Positions 56,985-64,000 of a stretch of DNA of 64,000 nucleotides are shown piece after piece; position 1 is the first letter of the stretch; each line of letters starts with the position of its first letter. The notes beneath the pieces were generated by a model. That model had not been told where the DNA came from, did not search any database, and saw only the letters and a program-made list of their open reading frames with translations. The position numbers and the translations under genes were made by a program. Source of the stretch: Tepidimonas sediminis (GTDB lineage Bacteria > Pseudomonadota > Gammaproteobacteria > Burkholderiales > Burkholderiaceae_C); NCBI RefSeq assembly GCF_007556605.1, contig NZ_VJND01000002.1, positions 1 to 64,000 of the forward strand, read 5' to 3'.

Positions 56985-58901
56985 ATGTGCGGCATCGTCG
57001 GCGCGGTGGCCTCCACCGACATCGTCAGCGTGCTGCTGCAGGGGCTGCAGCGGCTGGAATACCGTGGCTACGACTCGTGCGGCCTGGCGCTGCACCTGGG
57101 CGCGCCGGTGGACGGCGCGCTGCCGCCCGGCGGCGGCCTGTGGCGTGCGCGCAGCACCGCGCGCGTGGCCGAGCTCGCCACCCAGGTGCAGGGCAAGCGC
57201 GGCGCCACCGGCATCGCGCACACGCGCTGGGCCACGCACGGCGCACCGACCCCCGCCAACGCCCACCCGCACGTCAGCCACGGACCCGGCGCGCCCGGCG
57301 CGGGGCGGCCGCCGCGCGTGGCGCTGGTGCACAACGGCATCATCGAAAACCACGACGAGCTGCGCGCCGAGCTGCTGGCGCGCGGCTACGCGTTCGAGAG
57401 TCAGACCGACACCGAGGTCATCGCGCACCTGATCGACAGCCTCTACGACGGTGATCTCGCGGAGGCGGTGGTGCGCGCCGCGCAGCGGCTGCACGGCGCC
57501 TACGCGATCGCGGTGCTGCATCACGACGAGCCGCAGCGGCTGGTCGGTGCGCGCGCCGGCTCGCCGCTGGTGCTGGGCATCGGCGCGACGACCGAGGGCG
57601 CGCCGGCACCGCTGTTCGTGGCCAGCGACGCGCTGGCGCTGGCCGGCGTGGCCGAGCGCTTCGTCTTCCTGGCCGAGGGCGACGTGGTCGACGTGCAGCT
57701 TGGGCGCTGGCGCATTCTCGACGCCAGAGGAGCGCTGCTGGACGCGCAGGCACGCCCGGTGCGCACGCTGGAGCTCGGCAGCCAGGACGTGACGCTGGGC
57801 CCCTACCGCCACTACATGCAGAAGGAGATCTTCGAGCAGCCGCGCGCGCTGGCCGACACGCTGGAGGGCGTGGAGGGCATCGTGCCGGAGCTGTTCGACG
57901 ACCACGGGATCCGCTCGCGCGCGGCCTGGCGCGTCTTCGCCGACATCGACCGCGTGCTGATCCTGGCCTGCGGCACCAGCCACTACGCCGGCTGCGTGGC
58001 GCGCTACTGGCTGGAGGCGATCGCCGGCGTACCCACCGTGGTGGAGATCGCCAGCGAATACCGCTATCGCGCAAGCGTCCCTGACCCGCGCACGCTGGTG
58101 GTGGTGGTCAGCCAGAGCGGCGAGACCGCCGACACGCTGGCCGCGCTGCGCCACGCGCAGGCGCTGGGCATGCGCCAGACGCTGGCGATCTGCAATGTGG
58201 CCACCAGCGCCATGGTGCGCGAGTGCGAGCTGGCCTACGTCACGCGCGCCGGCGTGGAGATCGGCGTGGCCAGCACCAAGGCGTTCACGACGCAGCTGGC
58301 GGCGCTGTTCCTGCTGACGCTCGCGCTGGCGCAGGCCAAGGGGCGCCTGAGCCCCGAGGACGAGGCGCGCCACCTGCGCGCGCTGCGCCACCTGCCGGCG
58401 GCGCTGCAGGCGGTGCTGGCGCTGGAGCCGCAGGTCATCCGCTGGGCCGAGGACTTCGCCGCCAAGGAGCACGCGCTGTTCCTCGGCCGCGGGCCGCACT
58501 ACCCGATCGCGCTGGAGGGCGCGCTCAAGCTCAAGGAAATCAGCTACATCCACGCCGAGGGCTACCCGGCGGGGGAACTCAAGCACGGGCCGCTGGCGCT
58601 GGTGACCGGCGCGATGCCGGTGGTGACGGTGGCGCCCAACGACGCGCTGCTGGAAAAGCTCAAGAGCAACATGCAGGAGGTGCGCGCGCGCGGCGGCGTG
58701 CTGTACGTGCTGGCGGATGCCGGCACGCGCATCGCCAGCGGCGAGGGCCTGCACGTCATCCGCATGCCGGAGCACTACGGCGACCTGAGTCCGATCCTGC
58801 ACGTGGTGCCGCTGCAGCTGCTGGCCTACCACACCGCCTGCCTGCGCGGCACCGACGTGGACAAGCCGCGCAACCTGGCCAAGAGCGTCACCGTGGAGTG
58901 A
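56985..58901 (+). CDS. glmS: Glutamine-fructose-6-phosphate aminotransferase (isomerising)
   Basis: Makes glucosamine-6-phosphate, the first amino sugar for the cell envelope, 638 residues. The class II amidotransferase starts at Cys2 ([11 protein letters not shown]) with [14 protein letters not shown]. Two SIS domains follow ([18 protein letters not shown] and [15 protein letters not shown]), with the C-terminal tail NLAKSVTVE. The upstream 143-base gap is AT-rich near 56900-56925 but has no clear ribozyme or riboswitch. Confidence 0.97.
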   Translation: MCGIVGAVASTDIVSVLLQGLQRLEYRGYDSCGLALHLGAPVDGALPPGGGLWRARSTARVAELATQVQGKRGATGIAHTRWATHGAPTPANAHPHVSHGPGAPGAGRPPRVALVHNGIIENHDELRAELLARGYAFESQTDTEVIAHLIDSLYDGDLAEAVVRAAQRLHGAYAIAVLHHDEPQRLVGARAGSPLVLGIGATTEGAPAPLFVASDALALAGVAERFVFLAEGDVVDVQLGRWRILDARGALLDAQARPVRTLELGSQDVTLGPYRHYMQKEIFEQPRALADTLEGVEGIVPELFDDHGIRSRAAWRVFADIDRVLILACGTSHYAGCVARYWLEAIAGVPTVVEIASEYRYRASVPDPRTLVVVVSQSGETADTLAALRHAQALGMRQTLAICNVATSAMVRECELAYVTRAGVEIGVASTKAFTTQLAALFLLTLALAQAKGRLSPEDEARHLRALRHLPAALQAVLALEPQVIRWAEDFAAKEHALFLGRGPHYPIALEGALKLKEISYIHAEGYPAGELKHGPLALVTGAMPVVTVAPNDALLEKLKSNMQEVRARGGVLYVLADAGTRIASGEGLHVIRMPEHYGDLSPILHVVPLQLLAYHTACLRGTDVDKPRNLAKSVTVE

Positions 58902-59100
58902 CGCGGCGGTTCGCATGCCGCATCGCCCGGCAGGCGCGGGTGCATCGTCGGTTCGGCGCCGGCACCGAGATGTGCGACCGGTGCGGCCGGCGAAGGGGGC
59001 TTGACGGCTTCGCTAAGCTGGAAGCGGGACCGGCGGCGGGCGCGTACCGCGCCCGCTCGCCACCCGGATGTCGCGAACCGTTGCACGAGGAGGACAGCAC

Positions 59101-60057
59101 ATGCCGCGATCCGCCATGGATGCCCACCGCCGCCGCGCCCTGCGCGCGCTGCTGGTTGCCGGCGCCAGTGCCTGGGTGTTGCCAGCCGCCCCGACCGAAG
59201 CGCCGCTGCCGGTGGTGGCCAGTTTCAGCCTGCTGGCCGACTGGGTGCGTCAGGTCGGCGGCGAGCGCGTCGCGGTGCACGCGCTGGTCGGCCCGGAGGC
59301 CGATGCCCATGTGTTTCAGCCGAGTCCGGCCGACGCGCGCCGCGTCGCTGCCGCGCGGCTGGTGTTCGCCCACGGCCTGGGCTACGAAGGCTGGATGGAG
59401 CGGCTGCTGCGCAACGCCGCCTATCGGGGGCAGGTGGTGCGCGTGGCCGACGGGCTGCCCGAGCCGCTCAAGGCCGATCATCGCCACGGCCATGGTCACG
59501 GCCACGGGGGGCACGACCATGGCGCCTTCGACCCGCACGCCTGGCAGGACGTGCGCAACGTGGTGCACTATGTGGCGCGCATCGAGCAGGCGCTGTGCGC
59601 GGCCGACCCAGCCGGCTGCGAGCTCTACCGCGAGCGCGCGGCGCGCTACGCGCGCGAGCTGCAGGCGCTGGACGCCGAGATCCGCGCCGCGTGGGAGCCG
59701 ATCGCGCCGGCGCAGCGCAAGATCGTGACCTCGCACGAGGCGTTCCGCTACTACGGGCGCGCCTACGGCGTGACGTTCCTCGCGGCGCAGGGCGTCAGCA
59801 CCGCCAGCGAGCCCTCCGCCGCCGGCGTGGCGCGGCTGATCCGCCAGATCCAGGCCGAGGGCGTGCGCGCGGTGTTCGTCGAGCGCCTGACCGACCCGCG
59901 CCTGGTGGAGCGCGTCGCGCGCGAGGCCGGCGTGCGCCCCTCACCGGTGCCGCTGTATTCCGATGCGCTGTCGAAGGCCGACGGCCCGGCGCCGGACTAC
60001 GTCAGCCTGATGCGCCACAACACGCGCGCGCTGGTGCAGGCCGTCCGCGGGCAGTGA
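59101..60057 (+). CDS. Metal ABC transporter substrate-binding protein, zinc type
   Basis: Periplasmic cluster A-I binding protein of 318 residues, like ZnuA. Candidate metal ligands are H70 (DAHVFQPSPADARR), H146 (FDPHAWQD), H212 (TSHEAFRYYG) and a C-terminal Asp (PLYSDALSK). A His-rich loop (about 127-140, HRHGHGHGHGGHDHG) is typical of zinc binders. The N-terminus HRRRALRALLVAGASAWVLPAA may be a Tat or Sec signal. GAGGAGGAC precedes the ATG; an earlier in-frame start is unlikely. No permease or ATPase genes are adjacent. Confidence 0.9.
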   Translation: MPRSAMDAHRRRALRALLVAGASAWVLPAAPTEAPLPVVASFSLLADWVRQVGGERVAVHALVGPEADAHVFQPSPADARRVAAARLVFAHGLGYEGWMERLLRNAAYRGQVVRVADGLPEPLKADHRHGHGHGHGGHDHGAFDPHAWQDVRNVVHYVARIEQALCAADPAGCELYRERAARYARELQALDAEIRAAWEPIAPAQRKIVTSHEAFRYYGRAYGVTFLAAQGVSTASEPSAAGVARLIRQIQAEGVRAVFVERLTDPRLVERVAREAGVRPSPVPLYSDALSKADGPAPDYVSLMRHNTRALVQAVRGQ

Positions 60058-60072
60058 GGCGCGTGCGCCGCG

Positions 60073-61149
60073 TCAATGCACGCGCAGCGTGGGCGCCGCC
60101 GCGGCGGGCGCGGCCATGCGCCCGATCACCCAGCCGGGCTGGCCCTGCGCCTGCGTGAAGGCGGCCTGCACCGCCTCCAGCGCATCGGGCGCGCAGGCCA
60201 CCAGCAGGCCGCCGCTGGTCTGCGGGTCGGTCAGCAGCGTCTGCCACGTCGCGCGCTCGGGGTCGGGCAGGGCCGCCAGATCGACCTCGTGCCCGTAGCT
60301 GGCCCAGTTGCGCGCGGACGCTCCTGTTGCGATGCCCTGCGCGACGAAGGCGCGGCTGATCTCCAGCACCGGCACCGCCGCGGCCTGCACGTGCGCGTCC
60401 AGCCGCGCCGCGCGCGCCATCTCCAGCAGATGCCCGGCCAGGCCGAACCCGGTGACGTCGGTCAGGGCGTGCACCTGCGGCAGCGCCGCCAGCGCTGAGC
60501 CGGCGCGATTCAGCAGCGTGGTCCAGCGCCGCATCTGCGCGTAGCCGTCGGCGTCCAGCAGGCCTTTCTTCAGCGCCGCCGACAGCACGCCGATGCCCAG
60601 CGGCTTGCCCAGCACCAGCACGTCGCCGGGCTGCGCGCCGGCGTTGGTCTTGACCTGCCGCGGGTGCGCGCTGCCGATGGCCACCAGCCCGTAGATCGGC
60701 TCGACGGTGTCGATCGAGTGCCCGCCGGCCAGCGCCACGCCGGCGGCGCGGCAGGCCGCCGCGCCGCCTTCCAGCACGCGCGCGATCACCTCGTGTGGCA
60801 GCTGGTTGACCGGCATGCCCACCAGCGCCAGCGCCAGCAGCGGCTGGCCGCCCATCGCGTACACGTCCGACAGCGCGTTGGTGGCGGCGATGGCGCCGAA
60901 GTCGAACGCGTCGTCCACCACCGGGGTGAAGAAGTCGGTCGTGGCCACCAGCGCCAGGTCGTCGCGCAGCTGCCAGACGGCGGCGTCGTCGCTGGTGGCG
61001 GTGCCCACCAGCAGCTGCGGCGGCGCCAGGTGCGGCGGCACCTGCGCCAGCAGCCGCTGCAGCACCGCCGGGGCGATCTTGCAGCCGCAGCCGCCGCCGT
61101 GGGCCCATTGCGTCAGTCGGTTCGGGTCGCGTGGGGGTTCGTGCGTCAT
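60073..61149 (-). CDS. selD: Selenophosphate synthase SelD (cysteine form)
   Basis: Makes monoselenophosphate from selenide and ATP, 358 residues. The N-terminal catalytic loop is GGGCGCKIAPAVL, with Cys21 where some bacteria use selenocysteine, and the essential Lys24. The ATP-binding half has VATTDFFTPVVDDAFDFGAIAATNALSDVYAMGG, and the C-terminal half has DVTGFGLAGHLLEMA. It is divergent from selU across 28 bases, so both steps of tRNA selenation are encoded together. Confidence 0.95.
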   Translation of the reverse strand: MTHEPPRDPNRLTQWAHGGGCGCKIAPAVLQRLLAQVPPHLAPPQLLVGTATSDDAAVWQLRDDLALVATTDFFTPVVDDAFDFGAIAATNALSDVYAMGGQPLLALALVGMPVNQLPHEVIARVLEGGAAACRAAGVALAGGHSIDTVEPIYGLVAIGSAHPRQVKTNAGAQPGDVLVLGKPLGIGVLSAALKKGLLDADGYAQMRRWTTLLNRAGSALAALPQVHALTDVTGFGLAGHLLEMARAARLDAHVQAAAVPVLEISRAFVAQGIATGASARNWASYGHEVDLAALPDPERATWQTLLTDPQTSGGLLVACAPDALEAVQAAFTQAQGQPGWVIGRMAAPAAAAPTLRVH

Positions 61150-61164
61150 CGGCTCGTTCCGGGC

Positions 61165-61170
61165 TAAAGT
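61165..61170 (+). promoter_or_regulatory. selU -10 element
   Basis: TAAAGT ends 7 bases before the selU ATG, in the 28-base selD/selU gap. Confidence 0.45.
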
Positions 61171-61177
61171 CGGGTGC

Positions 61178-62242
61178 ATGGCCACCAAGCCCGATATTGT
61201 GACGCTGGAGGCGCTGGACGCCTTCGACGCGCTGATCGACGCGCGCAGCCCGAGCGAATACGCCGAGGATCACCTGCCCGGCGCCGTCAGCTGCCCGGTG
61301 CTGGACGACGACCAGCGCCGCCTCGTCGGCACGCTCTACAAGCAGCGCGGTCCGTTCGAGGCGCGGCGCATCGGCGGCGTCTGGGTGGCGCGCAACATCG
61401 CGCGCCACGTCGAGGCATGGATGCAGGACAAGCCGGCGCATTGGCGCCCGCTGGTCTACTGCTGGCGCGGCGGGCAGCGCAGCGGCGCGTTCGTGCTTTG
61501 GCTGCGCCAGATCGGCTGGGCCGCCGCGCAGCTGCAGGGCGGCTACAAGGCGTACCGCCGCTGGGTGGTGCAGCAGCTGGCCGAGCTGCCGCCGCGCCTG
61601 GCCTGGCGCGTGCTGGCCGGCCCCACCGGCAGCGGCAAGACGCGCCTGCTGCACGCGATGGCCGCCGCCGGCGCGCAGGTGCTGGATCTGGAGGGGCTGG
61701 CGCGCCACCGTGGCTCGATCCTGGGCGCCTGGCCGGATGGCCGGCCGCAGCCGAGCCAGAAGGCGTTCGACACGGCGCTGGTGGCGGCGCTGCGGCGGCT
61801 GGATCCGGCGCGCCCGGTATGGGTGGAGGCCGAAAGCCGCAAGATCGGCCTGGTGCAGCTGCCCGAGGCGCTGCATCGGGCCCTGCTGCAGGCCCCGCGC
61901 GTGCAACTGCAGGTGCCGTTCGAGGCGCGGCTGGCGCTGGTGCTGCAGGACTATGCGTGGCTGGGCCGCGACCCGCAGGCGCTGGCGCAGCGGCTGCAGG
62001 CGCTGCGCGGGCTGCAGCCGGGCGAGGTGCTGCGGCGCTGGCAGGATTGGGCGCGGGAGGGCCGGTTGCCGGAGCTGTTCGCCGAGCTGATGACGCGGCA
62101 CTACGACCCCCTGTACCAGCGCCACCTGCGCCGCGACGATGCGCGCGTCACGACGCTGGCGCTGCCGGCGCTGGACGAGGCCACGCTGGCGCGGGCGGCC
62201 GGGCGGCTGCTGGCGCAGCCGCCCGGCACGGGCTCGCCTTGA
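61178..62242 (+). CDS. selU: tRNA 2-selenouridine synthase (SelU/MnmH)
   Basis: Converts 2-thiouridine to 2-selenouridine at the wobble position using selenophosphate, 354 residues. The rhodanese domain has the catalytic Cys95 in YCWRGGQRSGAF, and the P-loop domain has GPTGSGKT (148-155). DARSPSEYAEDHLPGAVSCPVL at the N-terminus is typical. With selD beside it, the organism can make selenouridine-modified tRNA; selA, selB and selC are not in the window. Confidence 0.95.
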   Translation: MATKPDIVTLEALDAFDALIDARSPSEYAEDHLPGAVSCPVLDDDQRRLVGTLYKQRGPFEARRIGGVWVARNIARHVEAWMQDKPAHWRPLVYCWRGGQRSGAFVLWLRQIGWAAAQLQGGYKAYRRWVVQQLAELPPRLAWRVLAGPTGSGKTRLLHAMAAAGAQVLDLEGLARHRGSILGAWPDGRPQPSQKAFDTALVAALRRLDPARPVWVEAESRKIGLVQLPEALHRALLQAPRVQLQVPFEARLALVLQDYAWLGRDPQALAQRLQALRGLQPGEVLRRWQDWAREGRLPELFAELMTRHYDPLYQRHLRRDDARVTTLALPALDEATLARAAGRLLAQPPGTGSP

Positions 62243-62255
62243 GGTTCGTCGCGCT

Positions 62256-64000
62256 TCAGAAGGTGGTTTGATACGCCAGCCAAAGCGAGCGGCCAGGTCC
62301 GGGTACTGCGGTGCCCCACTGCGGCACGTTGGGCGGCGGGGGGTTGGTCATGGTGGTACCTTGGCCCACATACGCCCCGCCAGTGGGCAGGGCATAGAAC
62401 CGGTCGAACACGTTGTCGATGCCGAACTCCAACTTGCCGCGGCCCAGCCGGTAAGCGGCGCGCACGTTGAGCAGCCCGTAGCCCGGTGTCGGCACTTCAT
62501 TGCGCACGCTCGAAACATCCGTCTTGGCCTTGACCGCCACCCATTCCACGGTGCTTTCCCATGCGCCCGTTTGGTGCGTCAGGCTCAGGCGGGCATTGAG
62601 CGGCATGATGGCGTAGAGCCCGTCGCCGCTGCGGCGGTTGCGGCCCTTGAGGTGGCTGAGCTGGCCGCGCAGCTCCCAGCGGCTGGCGGGGGAGCTGGCC
62701 AGCAGTGCGCGACCCGAGAGATCCAATCCATACAGACGGGCTGGCACGTTGGCGTAGCGCAGCAGCACGAAACGCCGCTCACCGGACTGGCCTGGCAGCC
62801 GCTCGGCGTCGATGAAGTCGCGCACCTCGGTGACATGCGGCTCGACCTTGATCGCCCAGGCGTCGTCGGCGGCCTTCCACTGAGCGCTGGCCGAGGCGGT
62901 GTAAGCGCGCTCAGAGCGCAGGTTCGGGTTGCCGACGTAGCCGTTGCCGTCGCCGACGAAGTTGTTCATCAGCGCCGCCATCTGCCACGTGGACCATGGG
63001 TAGAGCTCATACAGGCCCGGGGCGCGCTCTCGACGCGCCAAGCCGAACTCGAGCTCAAACGTGGAGCGCGGCTGGTGGCGCGCCGACAGCACCACATCGT
63101 GCGTGTTGAAGCGCCGCCGTCGATCCATTGCGTTGAACGCCTGCGCGTCTTGCGTTTGCCGGCCCATGGCATCGGGCGCGGTGCTGTAGCCTTGCACCGG
63201 CCCGGCATCGGTGCGCACGCGCTCGACGCGCAGACCGGCTTGCGCGCTCCACAGCGGTGCAGGGCTCCACTGCACCTCGGCGTAGAGCGCGTGGCGGTCG
63301 CGCTGGCCATCGCGGATGTTCCAGAAGGTGCCGGGCCACATGCCGCCGCCCGACGGCGGCCAATAGTCGTCCAACCGGAAGCGGTGCAGCTCGGCGCCGG
63401 CGCGCACGACCGTCTGCTCGCCCATGGCCCATTCGGCCTGCACCTTGGCGCCGGTGGTGGTGCTGTCGGTCAGCATCGGCATGCCCGCGGCGCACTGCGG
63501 CCCCAGCGGGCTGCACGGGCGACCGTCCACGCTGGAGCTGCCGCCCGAAGCCATGCCATACCAGTAGCGCTTGTCCGGGCCGAAGTCCATGGTGTGCTGC
63601 ACCTTCTCGTGCCAGAGGCGGGCTTGCCACTGACCCCACGCGGTGCGCTGCTGGTACCGCAGGTTCAGCTTGGTGCTGTCGTTGTCCAGCAGATCCATGC
63701 GCTGGTTGGGGTAGAGCTGATACGGCATGTCCTGCACATACAGCTTGGCTTCCCACAGGTGCGCGCCGTCCTGCCAGGCTGCGCCGAGGATGTGGTTGCG
63801 CGTGCGGTAGGCGCTGGAGCCCACTTCATCGCGCGGCAGGGTGTGGCCTGCGCGCCCGGTGAAATCGTAGGTTTTGAATGCCCCGCCGGCGCGGTAGTTG
63901 TCCGCTTCTGCTGCGGCCAAGCGGTAGCTGAAGTGCCAGTGCTCGCTGGCGTGCTGCGCGCCCAGGCGCAGACCCCAGGCGTGGCCGTTGCTGCGGGCGT
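62256..64000 (-). CDS. TonB-dependent receptor, 5' part outside the window
   Basis: Outer-membrane beta-barrel receptor; the last 580 or so residues are visible and the frame runs open through base 64000, so the plug domain is beyond the window. Barrel strands alternate with long loops, and the protein ends in the aromatic SLWLAYQTTF expected for outer-membrane insertion. Loop segments rich in Met, Cys and Gly (GMPMLTDS; RPCSPLGPQCAAG) and MAALMNNFVGDGNGYVGNPNLRSE resemble copper receptors of the OprC/NosA type. Substrate is therefore tentatively copper; a siderophore cannot be excluded. Confidence 0.8.
   Translation of the reverse strand, partial: ARSNGHAWGLRLGAQHASEHWHFSYRLAAAEADNYRAGGAFKTYDFTGRAGHTLPRDEVGSSAYRTRNHILGAAWQDGAHLWEAKLYVQDMPYQLYPNQRMDLLDNDSTKLNLRYQQRTAWGQWQARLWHEKVQHTMDFGPDKRYWYGMASGGSSSVDGRPCSPLGPQCAAGMPMLTDSTTTGAKVQAEWAMGEQTVVRAGAELHRFRLDDYWPPSGGGMWPGTFWNIRDGQRDRHALYAEVQWSPAPLWSAQAGLRVERVRTDAGPVQGYSTAPDAMGRQTQDAQAFNAMDRRRRFNTHDVVLSARHQPRSTFELEFGLARRERAPGLYELYPWSTWQMAALMNNFVGDGNGYVGNPNLRSERAYTASASAQWKAADDAWAIKVEPHVTEVRDFIDAERLPGQSGERRFVLLRYANVPARLYGLDLSGRALLASSPASRWELRGQLSHLKGRNRRSGDGLYAIMPLNARLSLTHQTGAWESTVEWVAVKAKTDVSSVRNEVPTPGYGLLNVRAAYRLGRGKLEFGIDNVFDRFYALPTGGAYVGQGTTMTNPPPPNVPQWGTAVPGPGRSLWLAYQTTF

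Noticed and set aside
58902-59100. Promoter or small gene between glmS and the zinc-type binding protein
   Set aside because: TTGACG at 59001-59006 has no matching -10 at 16-18 bases, and no short frame with a ribosome site and family-like sequence was seen. The gap holds nothing I can support beyond the GAGGAGGAC ribosome site.

Overview
The window is a gene-dense, roughly 70% GC chromosomal segment of a betaproteobacterium, most likely of the order Burkholderiales (Comamonadaceae-like or a related lineage; this is an inference). The evidence is the gene block rpmH-rnpA-yidD-yidC-mnmE read away from dnaA-dnaN-gyrB, a phasin plus 3-hydroxybutyryl-CoA dehydrogenase, a DUF3717-DUF1289 protein, SHP/DHC cytochromes, and twin PilT/PilU ATPases. 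No rRNA, tRNA, CRISPR array, insertion sequence or prophage was recognised, and no stretch longer than about 225 bases lacks a gene.

Layout. 1-1586: recA (5' end outside the window) and recX. 1714-3855: an Aer-like PAS chemoreceptor with a C-terminal zinc-binding CZB domain. 3902-9147 (minus): rpmH, rnpA, yidD, yidC, mnmE and a class I aminotransferase, tightly packed. 9356-14501 (plus): dnaA, dnaN, gyrB; the divergent point carries one perfect DnaA box and is the likely replication start region. 14564-16040: vapBC coupled to a CDF-like metal transporter. 16154-18627: arsenic operon arsR-arsI-arsC-acr3. 18635-23868: cytochrome b561, diheme cytochrome c and SHP (oxygen-binding cytochrome) on the minus strand, then an unknown periplasmic helical protein, a PepSY protein, a response regulator and a PhoQ-like sensor kinase on the plus strand. 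24092-29101: GST, purB, a DUF3717/DUF1289 protein, a Tat-type M48 protease and moaC. 29166-30802: PHA-linked hbd and phasin with two palindromic operators. 30843-36809: Pat-type acyl-CoA synthetase/acetyltransferase, DUF502 protein and rsmI (minus), facing yraN, a SIS protein and the lipoprotein dolP (plus). 36844-40798: a beta-hydroxyacid dehydrogenase, pilU, pilT and the PLP homeostasis protein. 40858-46074: putA with a divergent Lrp regulator and an ornithine cyclodeaminase-family enzyme. 46071-49332: a soluble PAS histidine kinase and a GlcD-type FAD oxidase. 49514-53238: Hsp20, a LysR regulator, an AAA_14/DUF4143 ATPase and purU. 53280-58901: panE, glmU, an SH3 protein, a second Lrp regulator and glmS. 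59101-62242: a zinc-type binding protein, then divergent selD and selU. 62256-64000: a TonB-dependent receptor, cut by the window edge.

Most notable signals. (1) A 22-base sequence with an 11-base period lies both upstream of the PepSY/two-component operon and in the divergent gap between SHP and the unknown periplasmic protein. This suggests one regulon linking the sensor to a gas-binding electron-transfer system. (2) Twelve genes have a -10-like hexamer 6-11 bases before the start codon, as expected for leaderless or nearly leaderless mRNAs. (3) Perfect palindromes overlie the promoters of the phasin and the AAA_14 ATPase, and an inverted repeat overlies the vapBC promoter. (4) Most convergent gene pairs are separated by a GC-rich hairpin without a U-tract.
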